A stretch of 64,000 nt of DNA, taken from assembly GCF_009827305.1 (NCBI RefSeq), contig NZ_WTYJ01000003.1, forward strand, positions 62,001 through 126,000, given 5' to 3'. The notes under the pieces were generated by a model. That model saw only the letters and a program-made list of their open reading frames with translations, was not told the DNA's origin and ran no database searches. Below, in pieces: positions 43,712 to 53,499 of the stretch. The position numbers were made by a program, and so were the translations under genes. How positions within the stretch are numbered: position 1 is the stretch's first letter; each line of letters opens with the position of its first letter. The stretch comes from Croceibacterium xixiisoli. Its GTDB lineage: Bacteria > Pseudomonadota > Alphaproteobacteria > Sphingomonadales > Sphingomonadaceae.

Positions 43712-44152
43712 TCAGTCCTCGGCTTGCGCGCTCAGGGCATCCAGAGTGGGCCGGATGGCGCCGATATCGTATCCTGCCTGGGCCGCGCTTTCGACCAGCG
43801 TGGACGGGTCGCCCCCGCCAGCCGCTTCTGCCAGAGCCCACAGGAAAGTCGACCGCGTGCCTGAACGGCAATAGGCCAGCACCGGGCCGGTCGCCTTGGC
43901 CAGCGCTTCCGCCATGGCCTGCACCTGTGCCTGGGTGAATCCGCCAGGGGTCACGGGGATAGCAACATAATCCATCCCGGTTTCGGCAGCGATGGCTGCG
44001 GCTTCGCCGCCGGGCAACTGGTTGGGTTCTTCACCTTCGGGGCGGTTGTTGATCAGCAGGGTGAAGCCTTCGGCTGCCGCATCGCGTATGTCGCTGCCGA
44101 TCAGTTGCGGACTGGCCCAGACGCGGTCGGAAAGCTGGCGGAAATCACTCAT
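43712..44152 (-). CDS. TIGR01244/DUF442 family phosphatase
   Basis: A 146-aa protein of the beta-lactamase-hydrolase-like-protein N-terminal family, related to dual-specificity phosphatases. The P-loop cysteine motif is VLAYCRSGTRSTFLWALA at about residues 92-109. Start DFRQLSDRVWASPQLIGSDI matches the family. It lies 3 bases after terC, so the two are likely co-transcribed leftward. In other bacteria the domain is tied to sulfide metabolism, but the sulfur dioxygenase partner is absent here, and the substrate is unknown. Confidence 0.85.
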   Translation of the reverse strand: MSDFRQLSDRVWASPQLIGSDIRDAAAEGFTLLINNRPEGEEPNQLPGGEAAAIAAETGMDYVAIPVTPGGFTQAQVQAMAEALAKATGPVLAYCRSGTRSTFLWALAEAAGGGDPSTLVESAAQAGYDIGAIRPTLDALSAQAED

Positions 44153-44155
44153 GCC

Positions 44156-44962
44156 TTAAGAATCCTTGCTTGCCGCAGCCTTGGCCATGCGCCGGTTGCG
44201 GGAAAAGATGTTGAGCGCCTCCACCGCCACGGAAAAGCCCATGGCCGTGTAGATATAACCCTTGGGTACGTGGAACCCGAAACCATCGGCGATCAGCACC
44301 AGTCCGATCATCACCAGGAACGCGAGGGCGAGCATGACCAGCGTGGGGTTGCGTTCGATGAAGCGCGACAGCGGATCGGCGGCAACCAGCATGACGCCAA
44401 CGGTAATGACCACGGCTGCTACCATGATCGGAATCTCGTCCGTCATGCCGACCGCAGTGAGAATCGAATCGATCGAAAAAACCAGGTCGAGGGCGATAAT
44501 CTGGGCGATGGCCGAACCGAATGTCAGCTGAACAACGCTTTTTCCGGGCGTTTTGTCGAGCAGTTCGCCTGAATCATCTTGTGGGTCCATGCTGTGATGG
44601 ATCTCTTTCGTGGCTTTCCACAGCAGGAAAAGGCCCCCCACCAACAGGATCAGGTCGCGCCCGGAAAACGCCGTTTCAAAGCTCGGTTCGCCGCTGGCAG
44701 TGGGGGCGCCGGTGATGCCAAGGTCGAACAGCGGCGTCTGCAATGTGACCAGCCACCCGATCAGCAGCAGCATCATGATGCGCATGCCCATGGCCAGTCC
44801 CAACCCAATACGACGGGCCGTAGTGCGTTGTTCCAAAGGCAGTTTATTGGAAATAATGGCTATAAAAACCAGATTGTCGATGCCGAGAACGATCTCCAGC
44901 ACAATCAGGGTGAACAGCGCAGCCCAGGCTGCCGGGTCGCTCAGGAGGCCGACGATATCCAT
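44156..44962 (-). CDS. TerC family integral membrane protein
   Basis: The 268-aa protein has about seven membrane helices with the TerC signatures [20 protein letters not shown] and [19 protein letters not shown], each with the paired acidic residues thought to bind a metal ion. Family members export manganese or support tellurite resistance and membrane-protein metalation. No tellurite genes are nearby and no yybP-ykoY-type riboswitch was recognised upstream. It heads a two-gene leftward unit with the DUF442 phosphatase. Confidence 0.92.
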   Translation of the reverse strand: MDIVGLLSDPAAWAALFTLIVLEIVLGIDNLVFIAIISNKLPLEQRTTARRIGLGLAMGMRIMMLLLIGWLVTLQTPLFDLGITGAPTASGEPSFETAFSGRDLILLVGGLFLLWKATKEIHHSMDPQDDSGELLDKTPGKSVVQLTFGSAIAQIIALDLVFSIDSILTAVGMTDEIPIMVAAVVITVGVMLVAADPLSRFIERNPTLVMLALAFLVMIGLVLIADGFGFHVPKGYIYTAMGFSVAVEALNIFSRNRRMAKAAASKDS

Positions 44963-45114
44963 AGCTGGCCCTTGTTGCTCATGCGGTAACAGGTGGCAAG
45001 CGGTGGTGATCGGTGTCTGCGGGTGTCACACCAAACTCTTGCATCAGGCAAAAAACCCATTCGCAAATAATTCGCACATGTGTTCTAACTTCGCTATAAG
45101 CTGAGAGTTGAACT

Positions 45115-45134
45115 GGCGGCAAAGGTTTGTCGCC
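45115..45134 (+). promoter_or_regulatory. Hairpin in the 5' leader of the cold-shock gene
   Basis: An 8-bp stem (with one G-T pair) closes a 4-base loop about 70 bases before the csp start. TATAAG at 45095-45100 is a possible -10 box. Structured leaders are usual for cold-shock messages; direct thermal control is inferred. Confidence 0.35.
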
Positions 45135-45201
45135 ATCATCTGGCGGTAGTCGTCCGTCTCGCTGGGTGTTGATCGAGGACGAATGAAGGTACGTTCGGTT
45201 C

Positions 45202-45939
45202 ATGGGTTACGATAAAGGTCGTCGCGGCCGGGGGCGCGACAAGCGGGACGGTTTTGGTGAAGGCGGATTCGACCCTTTCTCTGACGGTGGCCCGCCCCGT
45301 TTCGGTGGAGACGACTGGCGTTCCGGCGGCGACCGCGGTGGCTACGGCGGCGGCGGCGGCTACAGCGGCGGCGGCGATCGTGGCGGCCCGCGTGGCGGCG
45401 GCGGTTTCGGCGGCGGCCCGCGCGGCGGCGGTGGCGATCGTGGCGGCGGCATGCCCGCTCAGGTCGTTGGCGCAGGCAGCGGCAAGGTAAAATTCTTCAA
45501 TGCACAAAAGGGCTTCGGCTTCATCCAGCGTGATGAAGGCGGCGAAGACGTGTTCGTGCACATCAGCCAGGTTGAACGGGCTGGACTGGAAAGCTTGGCC
45601 GAAGGTCAGGAACTGCAGTTCAATCTGGTCGATCGCGGCGGCAAGGTTTCGGCTGCGGATCTGCAGGTCGTCGGTGACGTCATTGCAGCGCCCGCCAAGG
45701 CTCCGCAGCGTGAACTGACCGGTGAAAAGGCCGTGGGGACGGTCAAGTTCTTCAACGCCATGAAGGGCTTCGGCTTCATCACCCGCGATGACGGCAAGGA
45801 AGATGCTTTCGTTCACATCAGCGCCGTCGAACGGTCCGGCCTGCCCGGGATCAATGAAGGCGATCGTTTTGAGTTCGATCTCGAAGTTGATCGACGAGGG
45901 AAGTATTCCGCAGTCAACCTTGCTCCCGTTCAGGGCTGA
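45202..45939 (+). CDS. Double cold-shock-domain protein with Gly/Arg-rich N-terminus
   Basis: A 245-aa nucleic-acid-binding protein. Residues ~1-90 are disordered and Gly/Arg-rich with many RGG/GG-R repeats (GGPRGGGGFGGGPRGGGGDR). Two cold-shock domains follow, at about 94-158 and 178-242, each with RNP1 (KGFGFI) and RNP2 (VFVHI, AFVHI) motifs. Tandem domains are known in alphaproteobacteria; the long RGG-type leader is less usual. Likely an RNA chaperone. A stable terminator follows. Confidence 0.92.
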   Translation: MGYDKGRRGRGRDKRDGFGEGGFDPFSDGGPPRFGGDDWRSGGDRGGYGGGGGYSGGGDRGGPRGGGGFGGGPRGGGGDRGGGMPAQVVGAGSGKVKFFNAQKGFGFIQRDEGGEDVFVHISQVERAGLESLAEGQELQFNLVDRGGKVSAADLQVVGDVIAAPAKAPQRELTGEKAVGTVKFFNAMKGFGFITRDDGKEDAFVHISAVERSGLPGINEGDRFEFDLEVDRRGKYSAVNLAPVQG

Positions 45940-46014
45940 TTCGCGAAGGCCTTCCCCGGCAAACTTGGTCCGGTCACCAGACCGGGAATTGCCAAGATCA
46001 TAAACGGAAAACGT

Positions 46015-46047
46015 GGGCGGTCCTTCGGGGCCGCCCTTTCCCGTTTT
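46015..46047 (+). terminator. Intrinsic terminator after the cold-shock gene
   Basis: A 9-bp stem (46015-46023 with 46028-46036, one G-U pair) closed by a TTCG tetraloop, followed by a broken T-run (TTTCCCGTTTT). It lies 76 bases after the csp stop and 34 bases before argD. Confidence 0.75.
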
Positions 46048-46080
46048 GCGCAATGCGCTTGATTCCAAGGACAATTCACC

Positions 46081-47274
46081 ATGTCGATCACTCCGCTGAT
46101 GCCCGTCTACCCCCGGTGCAGCTTTCGGCCCGTGCGCGGTGAGCACTGCCATCTGATTGGTGAGGACGGCACCCGCTACCTCGATTTCGCAGCGGGGATC
46201 GCGGTCAATCTGCTCGGCCATTCCCACCCCGGCCTGATCGGTGCGATCCAGCGTCAGGCAGAAACGCTGATGCACGTGTCGAACCTCTACGGTAGCCCTC
46301 AGGGAGAAGATCTGGCCCAGCGGCTGGTCGACCTGACCTTTGCCGACACGGTGTTCTTCACCAATTCCGGTGCCGAAGCCGTCGAAGCAGCCATCAAGAC
46401 CGCGCGCGCCTATCATCAGCATGATGGCAATGAGCAGCGGTTTGAGCTGGTCACTTTCAACAATGCCTTCCACGGCCGCACCATGGCCACCGTCAGCGCC
46501 TCCAGCCAGACCAAGATGCATCACGGCTTTGCGCCGCTGCTGCCCGGTTTTCGCTATGTCGAATTCGGCGATCTGGATGCGGTGAAGGCGGCAATCGGTC
46601 CCCACACGGCCGGTTTCCTGATCGAGCCAATTCAGGGCGAAGGCGGTATTCGCGTCGCTACTCAGGAATTCATCCAGGGCCTGCGCGATCTGGCCGACGA
46701 GCATGATCTGATGCTGGTGTTCGATGAAGTGCAGTCCGGCGTTGCACGCACGGGCAGCTTCTTCGCCTATGAACATTACGGCATCGCGCCGGACATCATG
46801 GCGATTGCCAAGGGCATTGGCGGTGGCTTCCCGCTTGGTGCCTGCCTCGCGAGTGAAAAGGCCGCGCGCGGCATGACCTTTGGCACCCATGGGTCTACCT
46901 ATGGCGGCAATCCGCTGGCCATGGCGGCTGGCGGTGCGGTGCTCGATGCCGTGGCGAATGACGAATTCCTCGCCGATGTCCGCGCCAAGGGCGAACGGAT
47001 TCGCACGCGGCTGGAACAGTTCATCGGCAATTATCCCGATCTGTTCGAAGGTGTGCGTGGCCTGGGCCTGATGCTTGGCATCAAGATGAAGGGCGAACCG
47101 CGCCCCTTCATGCAGCATCTGCGCGACAGCCATCAGTTGCTGACGGTGGCTGCCGGCGATGAAACGCTGCGGCTGCTGCCGCCGCTGGTTATTGGCGACG
47201 CAGAAATCGACGAATTCTTCGACAAGCTCTCGGCCGGTGCGGCCGACTATAATCAGGCAGGGGAAGCCTCATGA
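46081..47274 (+). CDS. argD: Acetylornithine aminotransferase
   Basis: The 397-aa class III aminotransferase acts in arginine synthesis, converting N-acetylglutamate semialdehyde to acetylornithine. Motifs seen are [18 protein letters not shown] (cofactor phosphate binding), [20 protein letters not shown] with the PLP-binding Asp, and the Schiff-base lysine in [16 protein letters not shown]. Its stop overlaps the argF start by 4 bases. The neighbouring argF supports argD over other class III enzymes. Confidence 0.95.
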   Translation: MSITPLMPVYPRCSFRPVRGEHCHLIGEDGTRYLDFAAGIAVNLLGHSHPGLIGAIQRQAETLMHVSNLYGSPQGEDLAQRLVDLTFADTVFFTNSGAEAVEAAIKTARAYHQHDGNEQRFELVTFNNAFHGRTMATVSASSQTKMHHGFAPLLPGFRYVEFGDLDAVKAAIGPHTAGFLIEPIQGEGGIRVATQEFIQGLRDLADEHDLMLVFDEVQSGVARTGSFFAYEHYGIAPDIMAIAKGIGGGFPLGACLASEKAARGMTFGTHGSTYGGNPLAMAAGGAVLDAVANDEFLADVRAKGERIRTRLEQFIGNYPDLFEGVRGLGLMLGIKMKGEPRPFMQHLRDSHQLLTVAAGDETLRLLPPLVIGDAEIDEFFDKLSAGAADYNQAGEAS

Positions 47275-48200
47275 CAGTGCGGCATTTCCTCGAACTCGGC
47301 GATGCCGGTGGCGATGCGCTGGCGGCGATGATCAACGATGCGATCGATCGCAAGGCCGCTCGGCGGGATTGGCCCAAGGGGCAGGCCGATGCCGATCTGC
47401 CGCTGGCCGGTCGCGTACTGGCGCTGATCTTCGAAAAGAATTCCACCCGCACGCGGGTGAGCTTCGACATCGCCATTCGCCAGCTTGGCGGTACGGCGCT
47501 GATCCTCGATTCGGGCACCACCCAGCTCGGGCGCGGTGAAAGCATCGCCGATACGGCCCGCGTGCTGAGTCGGATGTGCGACGCGATCATGATCCGCACC
47601 GATGACCACGCCAAGATCGAGGAAATGGCCCGCCATGCCACCGTTCCGGTGATCAACGGGCTGACCGATCGGTCGCACCCGTGCCAGATCGTGGCCGATC
47701 TGCTGACAGTGATCGAGCATGGCAAGGCGCTGCCCGGGCTGGAGCTGGCCTGGCTCGGCGATGGCAACAATGTGCTGCATTCGATCCTGGAAGCGGCCGG
47801 GTTGATGAAGTTCAACGTTCGGATCGGCACGCCCAAGGGCTATGAGCCCGAAAGCGATTTCGTCGAACTGGCGCGGGCCGGTGGATCGCAGGTCACGCTG
47901 ACCGGCGATCCGCATGTCGCCGTGGCCGGGGCCGATGTGGTGGTCACCGATACCTGGGTTTCCATGGGTCAGCCCCACGCTGCCAGCAAGTTGACCGCGA
48001 TGACTCCGTTTCAGGTCAACGCCCGGCTCATGGCCGATGCCAAGGATGATGCGATCTTTCTTCACTGCTTGCCCGCGCATGTGGGCGAAGAAGTGACCGA
48101 AGATGTCTTTGAAAGCCTGCAGTCGGTGGTTTTTGACGAGGCGGAAAATCGCATCCACGCGCAGAAGTCGATTCTGTTGTGGTGCTTCGGCCTGCTGTGA
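47271..48200 (+). CDS. argF: Ornithine carbamoyltransferase
   Basis: A 309-aa enzyme making citrulline from ornithine and carbamoyl phosphate. The carbamoyl-phosphate loop NSTRTRVSF is near residue 58, HPCQIVADL near 138, and the ornithine loop [13 protein letters not shown] near 263. ATG 47271 overlaps argD by 4 bases. A short GC hairpin (ATCGGATC/GATCCGAT, 48216-48234) follows without a U-run. hslO lies downstream. Confidence 0.96.
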   Translation: MTVRHFLELGDAGGDALAAMINDAIDRKAARRDWPKGQADADLPLAGRVLALIFEKNSTRTRVSFDIAIRQLGGTALILDSGTTQLGRGESIADTARVLSRMCDAIMIRTDDHAKIEEMARHATVPVINGLTDRSHPCQIVADLLTVIEHGKALPGLELAWLGDGNNVLHSILEAAGLMKFNVRIGTPKGYEPESDFVELARAGGSQVTLTGDPHVAVAGADVVVTDTWVSMGQPHAASKLTAMTPFQVNARLMADAKDDAIFLHCLPAHVGEEVTEDVFESLQSVVFDEAENRIHAQKSILLWCFGLL

Positions 48201-48313
48201 TCTGATCGGGTGGGAAATCGGATCGCAGATCCGATGATGGCCGGGGCGGCAAAGTGTCAGCATGTGTCCATGCCTGCATGGATGCACTTTCCTTCGTCGT
48301 CCGGCATCACCAT

Positions 48314-49228
48314 ATGGCCGGCATGAACACACAAGATACCGGCAGGCAGCCCACCGGAATGGATCAGGTGCTGCAGTTTTCCATCCCCGCGCGGGATGCG
48401 CGCGGTCGCGCCGTCCGGTTCGGCTCGGTGCTGAACCAGATTCTGGCCGCGCATGATTATCCCCCCCCGGTCAAGGCGGTGCTGACGGAGGCGCTGGTGC
48501 TGACTGCGCTGATGGGCAGCCTGCTGAAGGAAGAAGACAGCCAGCTCACCGTTCAGGCCCAGTCTCCTGGCGGGGCAATCGAACTGCTGGTGTGCGATTA
48601 CCGCAATGGCGAACTGCGCGGCTATGCCCGGCATGATGCCGATCGCGTGGCGGTGCTGCCGCCGGTGCCTGTGCTCGAGGATATGTTCGATGGTGGGCAT
48701 CTGGCCATCACTTTCGATCTGCCCGCTACCGGCGAACGCTATCAGGGCGTTGTTCCCCTGGAAGGGGATGTGCTGGCCGAAGCGGTGGAGGCCTATTTCG
48801 TCCGCAGCGAACAAGTGCCGACTCTGATCCGCGTCGCCGTGGCCCAGCGTGGTGCCGACACCATCGCTGGCGGCTTGCTGGTACAGCATCTGCCTGATGG
48901 GGAAGACGGGCGTGAACGGCTGCATGTCCAGATGGATCATGTTGAATGGGAACATGTGTCCATTCTCGCTGGCAGCATCCGCTCTGACGAGCTCACCGAT
49001 CCCGATCTCAGCCTTGAGCAGCTGACTTGGCGCCTGTTCCATGAAGAGGAAGAGGTTCGCGTACTGCCTGGCACGCGCTTTTCACGCGGTTGCCGTTGTT
49101 CGATCGTTCATTTCGAAGATGTGCTGTCGCGCTTTCCGGCCGAAGATCGTCGGGAAATGCGGGACGACAATGGGATCATCCTGGTTGATTGTGCATTCTG
49201 TTCAAAGGAATTCGCGATTCAGGATTGA
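48314..49228 (+). CDS. hslO: Redox-regulated chaperone Hsp33
   Basis: Hsp33 is a cytosolic holdase switched on by oxidation of its zinc-bound cysteines. These are present at the C-terminus as CRC in RFSRGCRCSIVHFED and CAFC in VDCAFCSKEF. The N-terminal domain includes LVLTALMGSLLKEEDSQLTV. The start is uncertain: ATG 48314 or 48323 are likely, as the open frame further up (48254) has a His/Cys-rich stretch unlike the family. It lies downstream of argF, an order seen in other sphingomonads. Confidence 0.92.
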   Translation: MAGMNTQDTGRQPTGMDQVLQFSIPARDARGRAVRFGSVLNQILAAHDYPPPVKAVLTEALVLTALMGSLLKEEDSQLTVQAQSPGGAIELLVCDYRNGELRGYARHDADRVAVLPPVPVLEDMFDGGHLAITFDLPATGERYQGVVPLEGDVLAEAVEAYFVRSEQVPTLIRVAVAQRGADTIAGGLLVQHLPDGEDGRERLHVQMDHVEWEHVSILAGSIRSDELTDPDLSLEQLTWRLFHEEEEVRVLPGTRFSRGCRCSIVHFEDVLSRFPAEDRREMRDDNGIILVDCAFCSKEFAIQD

Positions 49229-49339
49229 TTGCCTCCGGCTATTCTAGGGCGTTTTCTGTCGAAGAATGTCTGTTGCAATCAGTTGATCGTATGCGCGGGG
49301 CAATTGGCCGTTCATCTGGTCCATGGTAATGTATCGATC

Positions 49340-49777
49340 ATGACAACGAAATTGAGCCACCATCCAGTGATTCACGCATTCTCTTCCCGCTTGGCGAAAT
49401 CTGCCGGCATGCTGTCTGCGGTGTTGCTTGCGGCGGTGCCTGCTGCTGCCCAGGCGCCGGAACTCGCGATGCTCGGTTCGCTGGAAAAAGGCGGCTGGTC
49501 GTTGCGCGTGCGCGATGATGGATCGACTCAGCAGATCTGCCTGCGCAATGGGCAGGAACTGATCCAGCTTCAGCATCGCCAGCCCGGCTGCAACCGCTTC
49601 GTGGTGGAAGATGGCGCCGATCATGTGGTGGTCCAGTACACCTGTCGCGGCAGTGGCTATGGCCGTACGACGATCCGGCGTGAAAGCCCGCGGCTGGTCC
49701 AGATCCAGACCACCGGCATCGCCAATGGCACGCCCTTTTCGCTCAATGGCGAGGCCCGTTTCCAGGGCCGTTGCTGA
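49340..49777 (+). CDS. Small secreted hypothetical protein, 145 aa
   Basis: The ATG at 49340 opens a signal peptide (KSAGMLSAVLLAAVPAAAQA). The mature ~105 residues contain four cysteines (QICLRNG, GCNRF, YTCRG, GRC), probably two disulfides, and resemble DUF3617-type periplasmic proteins (GGWSLRVRDDGSTQQICLRN at the start; GYGRTTIRRESPRLVQIQTT later). Function is unknown. The ribosome site is weak. It sits between hslO and queC. Confidence 0.7.
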   Translation: MTTKLSHHPVIHAFSSRLAKSAGMLSAVLLAAVPAAAQAPELAMLGSLEKGGWSLRVRDDGSTQQICLRNGQELIQLQHRQPGCNRFVVEDGADHVVVQYTCRGSGYGRTTIRRESPRLVQIQTTGIANGTPFSLNGEARFQGRC

Positions 49778-49856
49778 CATGGTCTGAAGGATGCTGACAC
49801 AGGCCGGGCACATCTCCCCGCTTGCGTCGTCCTGCTGATCGGCGATATCGGCCCGC

Positions 49857-50552
49857 ATGGTCGATACGCAGAAAAAAGCCGTGGTCCTGCTTTCGGGCGG
49901 ACTCGATTCGATGGTCGCAGGTGCGATTGCCCGCCGGGAAGGCTATGCCGTCAACGCGCTGACGATCGATTACAATCAGCGGCATCGCTGCGAACTGGAT
50001 GCCGCGCGGGTAGTTGCGCGGGAACTGGGGGCAGAGCGCCACCTGGTGATGCCACTGGATCTGCGGCAGTTTGGCGGATCGGCCCTGACTGCCGATATTG
50101 CTGTGCCCAAGGGCGGGGTGGGGGATGATATCCCTGTCACCTACGTGCCGGCGCGCAATCTTGTCTTTCTGTCGTTGACCCTTGCTTGGGCTGAAGCGAT
50201 CGGATCGACCGATATCTTCATCGGCGTCAACGCGCTTGATTATTCCGGCTACCCCGATTGCCGGCCCGAATTCATCGCCAGCTTCGTCCAGACCGCCAGG
50301 CTCGCGACCAAGGTCGGCGCCGAAGGTGCGGATATCACCGTGCATACCCCGCTGCAGCACTGGACCAAGGCGCGCATCGCGCGGGAGGCGCAGCAGCTGG
50401 GCCTCGATCCCGCGATCAGTTGGTCCTGCTATGATCCCACACCGGAAGGCCTGGCCTGTGGTCTGTGCGACAGCTGCCGGCTGCGGCGCAAGGGATTTGC
50501 CGAAGCGGGCGTGGTGGATGGCACCCGCTATGCTGCCGATGCCGCAGATTGA
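49857..50552 (+). CDS. queC: 7-cyano-7-deazaguanine synthase
   Basis: QueC makes preQ0 from carboxydeazaguanine and ammonia with ATP on the way to queuosine. The 231-aa protein has the PP-loop LLSGGLDS at 11-18, the [20 protein letters not shown] region, and four C-terminal zinc cysteines in [20 protein letters not shown]. Other queuosine genes are not nearby. The start is ATG 49857. Confidence 0.96.
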   Translation: MVDTQKKAVVLLSGGLDSMVAGAIARREGYAVNALTIDYNQRHRCELDAARVVARELGAERHLVMPLDLRQFGGSALTADIAVPKGGVGDDIPVTYVPARNLVFLSLTLAWAEAIGSTDIFIGVNALDYSGYPDCRPEFIASFVQTARLATKVGAEGADITVHTPLQHWTKARIAREAQQLGLDPAISWSCYDPTPEGLACGLCDSCRLRRKGFAEAGVVDGTRYAADAAD

Positions 50553-50593
50553 CCGATCCGGTTCGGGATCAACGGCAGAGCGTGGAAACCACC

Positions 50594-52174
50594 ATGGCGG
50601 GTGAACAGCCTCGCGCAGATCAGGAAAGCCCGGTACCGGCCTATAGCTGGTACGCATTGGGCGTGCTGTTCCTGGTCTATCTGGTCAATTTCATCGACCG
50701 GCAGATTCTGTCCATCCTGGCCAATGACATCAAGGCCGATCTGGGCTTGGACGACGCCGATCTGGGCTTCCTCTACGGCACGGCCTTCGCGATTTTCTAT
50801 GCGCTGTTCGGCATTCCGCTGGGCCATCTGGCCGATCGCTGGAGCAGAACCCGGTTGCTGGGCCTGGGCCTGCTGCTGTGGTCGGCAATGACGGCGCTGT
50901 CAGGCTTTGCTCGCAATGGCGCTACGCTCGCTCTGGCGCGAGTCGGGGTCGGGGTCGGGGAGGCGACCGCCAGCCCCTGCGCTTACTCGCTGATCGCCGA
51001 CTGGTTTCCGCAACGCATGCGCGGGACGGCGCTGGGTATATATTCGGCCGGGCTGTTTCTGGGCAGCGGGTTATCGCTGCTGATCGGCGGGGCCGTGGTG
51101 CAGGGCTGGAACGCGGCTTTTCCGGTGAATCCGCCGATGGAGCTGGCCGGGTGGCAAGTGGCATTTCTGGCGGCTGGTGCGCCCGGTCTGCTGCTGGCGC
51201 TGCTGGTGTTTTCGTTGCGGGAACCTGTCCGCGGCGGGACCGATGGAATTCCTGTCGATGCAGCGGCTTTGCCCGTTTCGCCCTGGGCGATCTTTGCCGT
51301 TCAGCTGCAGCGGATCGTGCCGCCATTCACCGTTTTCGGCGCGGCGCGGCGCGGGCCGATGGCACTGCTGGCCAATCTGGCCGGTGCCGGCGCAATGGCG
51401 CTGCTGGCCTGGGGGCTGGGGCGGATCACGGGCAATCCGGGCCAGTTCTGGTTTGTCGCCCTGGGCTGCTATGCGGTGTGGAGCTGGGCCGTGTCGTTGC
51501 GGCATGATGAACCGGCTGCCTTTGCCCTGACCTGCGCCAATCGACCCTTCATGGCCATCACCCTGGCTTATGCGGGCGTGTGCTTCGTCGGCTATACCGT
51601 CACCTATTGGGCTGCGCCCTATGCCGAACGGGTATTCATGCTGGGTAAGGCGCAGCTGGGCTGGCTGCTGGGGGCACCGGCGGCGGCAGGCGGCTTCATC
51701 GGTGTGCTCACCGGCGGGCGTCTGGCGGATTATCTGCAGCAACGCCGCGCCGATGGCCGCCTGCTGGTGGTGCTGGCCGGTGTGCTGGGCCCGGTCCCGC
51801 TGGTGCTGATCGGTTATGGCAGTAGCAGTCTGACTGTTTTCCTGATCTGCAGCCTGTTGCTGCAAATCGTTACCTCATCAGCGTTGTCCGCTGCCGCTGC
51901 GGCCAGCCAGGCGCTCGTTCCGCCCCAGATGCGCGGCACGGCCACGGCGATCTTCTTTCTGGGCACCACGCTGATCGGGCTCGCATTCGGCCCGTTCACG
52001 GCTGGCTATGTTTCGGAAGTGACTGGCAATCTGGCGCTGGGGGTGATCGGCAATCTTGCCATCGTGCCGCTGGCGCTGGCTGCACTGATCATCGGCATGC
52101 GCAGCTATGCCACCGCCGTTGCCCGTGTCGCATCACGGGCAACGGTAGCAGGGGATACTCTTACGTCCGGGTGA
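50594..52174 (+). CDS. MFS transporter, Spinster-like
   Basis: A 526-aa protein with twelve membrane helices; ATG 50594 is chosen because upstream sequence is unlike the family. The opening WYALGVLFLVYLVNFIDRQI and the loop GIPLGHLADRWSRTRLLGLG (MFS signature) match the Spinster-like branch common in sphingomonads. Substrate is unknown; lipids, bile-acid-like compounds or aromatics are possible from relatives. Its 3' end overlaps the convergent sodC by 14 bases. Confidence 0.9.
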   Translation: MAGEQPRADQESPVPAYSWYALGVLFLVYLVNFIDRQILSILANDIKADLGLDDADLGFLYGTAFAIFYALFGIPLGHLADRWSRTRLLGLGLLLWSAMTALSGFARNGATLALARVGVGVGEATASPCAYSLIADWFPQRMRGTALGIYSAGLFLGSGLSLLIGGAVVQGWNAAFPVNPPMELAGWQVAFLAAGAPGLLLALLVFSLREPVRGGTDGIPVDAAALPVSPWAIFAVQLQRIVPPFTVFGAARRGPMALLANLAGAGAMALLAWGLGRITGNPGQFWFVALGCYAVWSWAVSLRHDEPAAFALTCANRPFMAITLAYAGVCFVGYTVTYWAAPYAERVFMLGKAQLGWLLGAPAAAGGFIGVLTGGRLADYLQQRRADGRLLVVLAGVLGPVPLVLIGYGSSSLTVFLICSLLLQIVTSSALSAAAAASQALVPPQMRGTATAIFFLGTTLIGLAFGPFTAGYVSEVTGNLALGVIGNLAIVPLALAALIIGMRSYATAVARVASRATVAGDTLTSG

Positions 52175-52688
52175 CCACGCCACAGGCGATCCGGCCACCG
52201 GCATTGCCGGCCGGGTCAGTCTTGTAATCGTCAGGCCCGGCGTGGACCACGATGGCGGTGCCGTCCGCGTCGAAGATCTGCGCCAGCGCTTCTGCCTGCG
52301 TACCGGTCAGCGTGGCGGTGGCGGTTCCGGCGCCGCTGCTGCCAATTGTCATGTTAGGCAGATCGCCGACATGCGGGCCGGCAGGATTTTCGGTACCGTG
52401 CTGACGTGAATGCGGGTTCAAATGACCCCCGGCGGTGGTGAATTCCGGCCCATCACACTTGCCGGTGGTGTGCAGATGCACAGCATGCACGCCCGCCGGG
52501 ATGCCGGTCAGCGCAATGGCAATCTCGACCTTGTCGCCCTTCGAAAACAGCTGCGCAGTGCCAGCTGGCAGACCATTGCTGTGCTTGAGCGTAGCCTGGC
52601 CCAGCCGGCTGTTCGGAATGTCACCAACGGATTGGCAACCCGCTGTGGCGAGGGCGAGCGGAATGACGGCGAGGGTAAGGCGTTTCAT
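52161..52688 (-). CDS. sodC: Periplasmic Cu/Zn superoxide dismutase, lipoprotein
   Basis: A 175-aa protein with a lipoprotein signal ending LATAGC (Cys18). Copper and zinc histidines are seen in GVHAVHLHTTGKCDG, GGHLNPHSRQHG and AIVVHAGPDDYKTDPAGNAG, with the arginine of the active site in GGRIACGVV. It removes extracytoplasmic superoxide. It is convergent with the MFS gene, overlapping it by 14 bases. Confidence 0.95.
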   Translation of the reverse strand: MKRLTLAVIPLALATAGCQSVGDIPNSRLGQATLKHSNGLPAGTAQLFSKGDKVEIAIALTGIPAGVHAVHLHTTGKCDGPEFTTAGGHLNPHSRQHGTENPAGPHVGDLPNMTIGSSGAGTATATLTGTQAEALAQIFDADGTAIVVHAGPDDYKTDPAGNAGGRIACGVVTRT

Positions 52689-52830
52689 GGGCGATCTCCA
52701 ACGGTCGTGCCGAAAACGGCCTAGCAGGCTGGCAGTTCCTGCATAGGCGCAACCGCACCTGCATATGGCTTATCTTGCACCGCAGCGAAGCCTCGCCTAG
52801 GTCGCTCCTGTCAGGGACCCAGGGGGTACA

Positions 52831-53469
52831 ATGCTGCGTAAGCTTTATAACTGGGTCTTGGAAAAGGCGGCGCACCCGCATGCGGCATGGTGGCTGGCGC
52901 TGTTCAGCTTCATGGAGGCGAGCTTTTTCCCGATCCCGCCCCATCCCCTGCTGGGATTGATGTGCCTCGCGGAACCGAAGAAGGCGATCCGCTTTGCTGC
53001 GATTGCCACGCTGGCCTCGGTTGCTGGCGGCATGCTGGGCTATGCCATCGGTTATGGCCTGTATGATACGCTGGGCGAACAGCTGCTGGCCTGGCTGGGC
53101 CTGACCGAAAGCTTCCCGACGGCGGCCTGCTATCTGCGCGAATATGGCGTGGAAATCCTGATCGTGAAGGGCGCGACGCCGATCCCGTTCAAGCTGTTGA
53201 CCATCACTGCCGGCTTCATCGCCATGCCGCTGATCCCGTTCATTCTGGCCAGCCTGGTGTCCCGTTCGATCAGTTTCATGATCGTGGGCATTCTGTTCCG
53301 TCTGTTCGGGGCCCCGATCAAGCGCTTCATCGACAAATATCTCGGCCTGGTCACCGTGGGCTTTATCGCTCTGGTGATCGCCGGTTTCCTGGCGCTGACC
53401 ATGCTCGGTGGCGGCGGAGAGGCGGCCGCGGACAAATGTGCGCAGCCCGCAGTGGTTCAGCCAGCCTGA
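52831..53469 (+). CDS. YqaA/DedA-like SNARE-associated membrane protein
   Basis: A 212-aa inner-membrane protein with about five helices. The conserved ASFFPIPPHPLLGLMCLAEP and the Gly-rich IATLASVAGGMLGYAIGYGL match the YqaA branch of the VTT/DedA family, as does IVKGATPIPFKLLTITAGFI. Such proteins act in membrane integrity or lipid flipping; the specific role is unknown. It is divergent from sodC with a 142-bp gap. Confidence 0.85.
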   Translation: MLRKLYNWVLEKAAHPHAAWWLALFSFMEASFFPIPPHPLLGLMCLAEPKKAIRFAAIATLASVAGGMLGYAIGYGLYDTLGEQLLAWLGLTESFPTAACYLREYGVEILIVKGATPIPFKLLTITAGFIAMPLIPFILASLVSRSISFMIVGILFRLFGAPIKRFIDKYLGLVTVGFIALVIAGFLALTMLGGGGEAAADKCAQPAVVQPA

Positions 53470-53499
53470 TCGGACGGAAGGGTTCCGGGAACCCTGCGT

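Noticed and set aside
44963-45201. Manganese riboswitch (yybP-ykoY) upstream of terC
   Set aside because: No matching paired structure or conserved core bases were seen on the minus strand.
45136-47133. 665-codon minus-strand frame over the cold-shock and argD genes
   Set aside because: Antisense to two well-supported genes; contains long Ala/Thr runs from the RGG-coding repeat.
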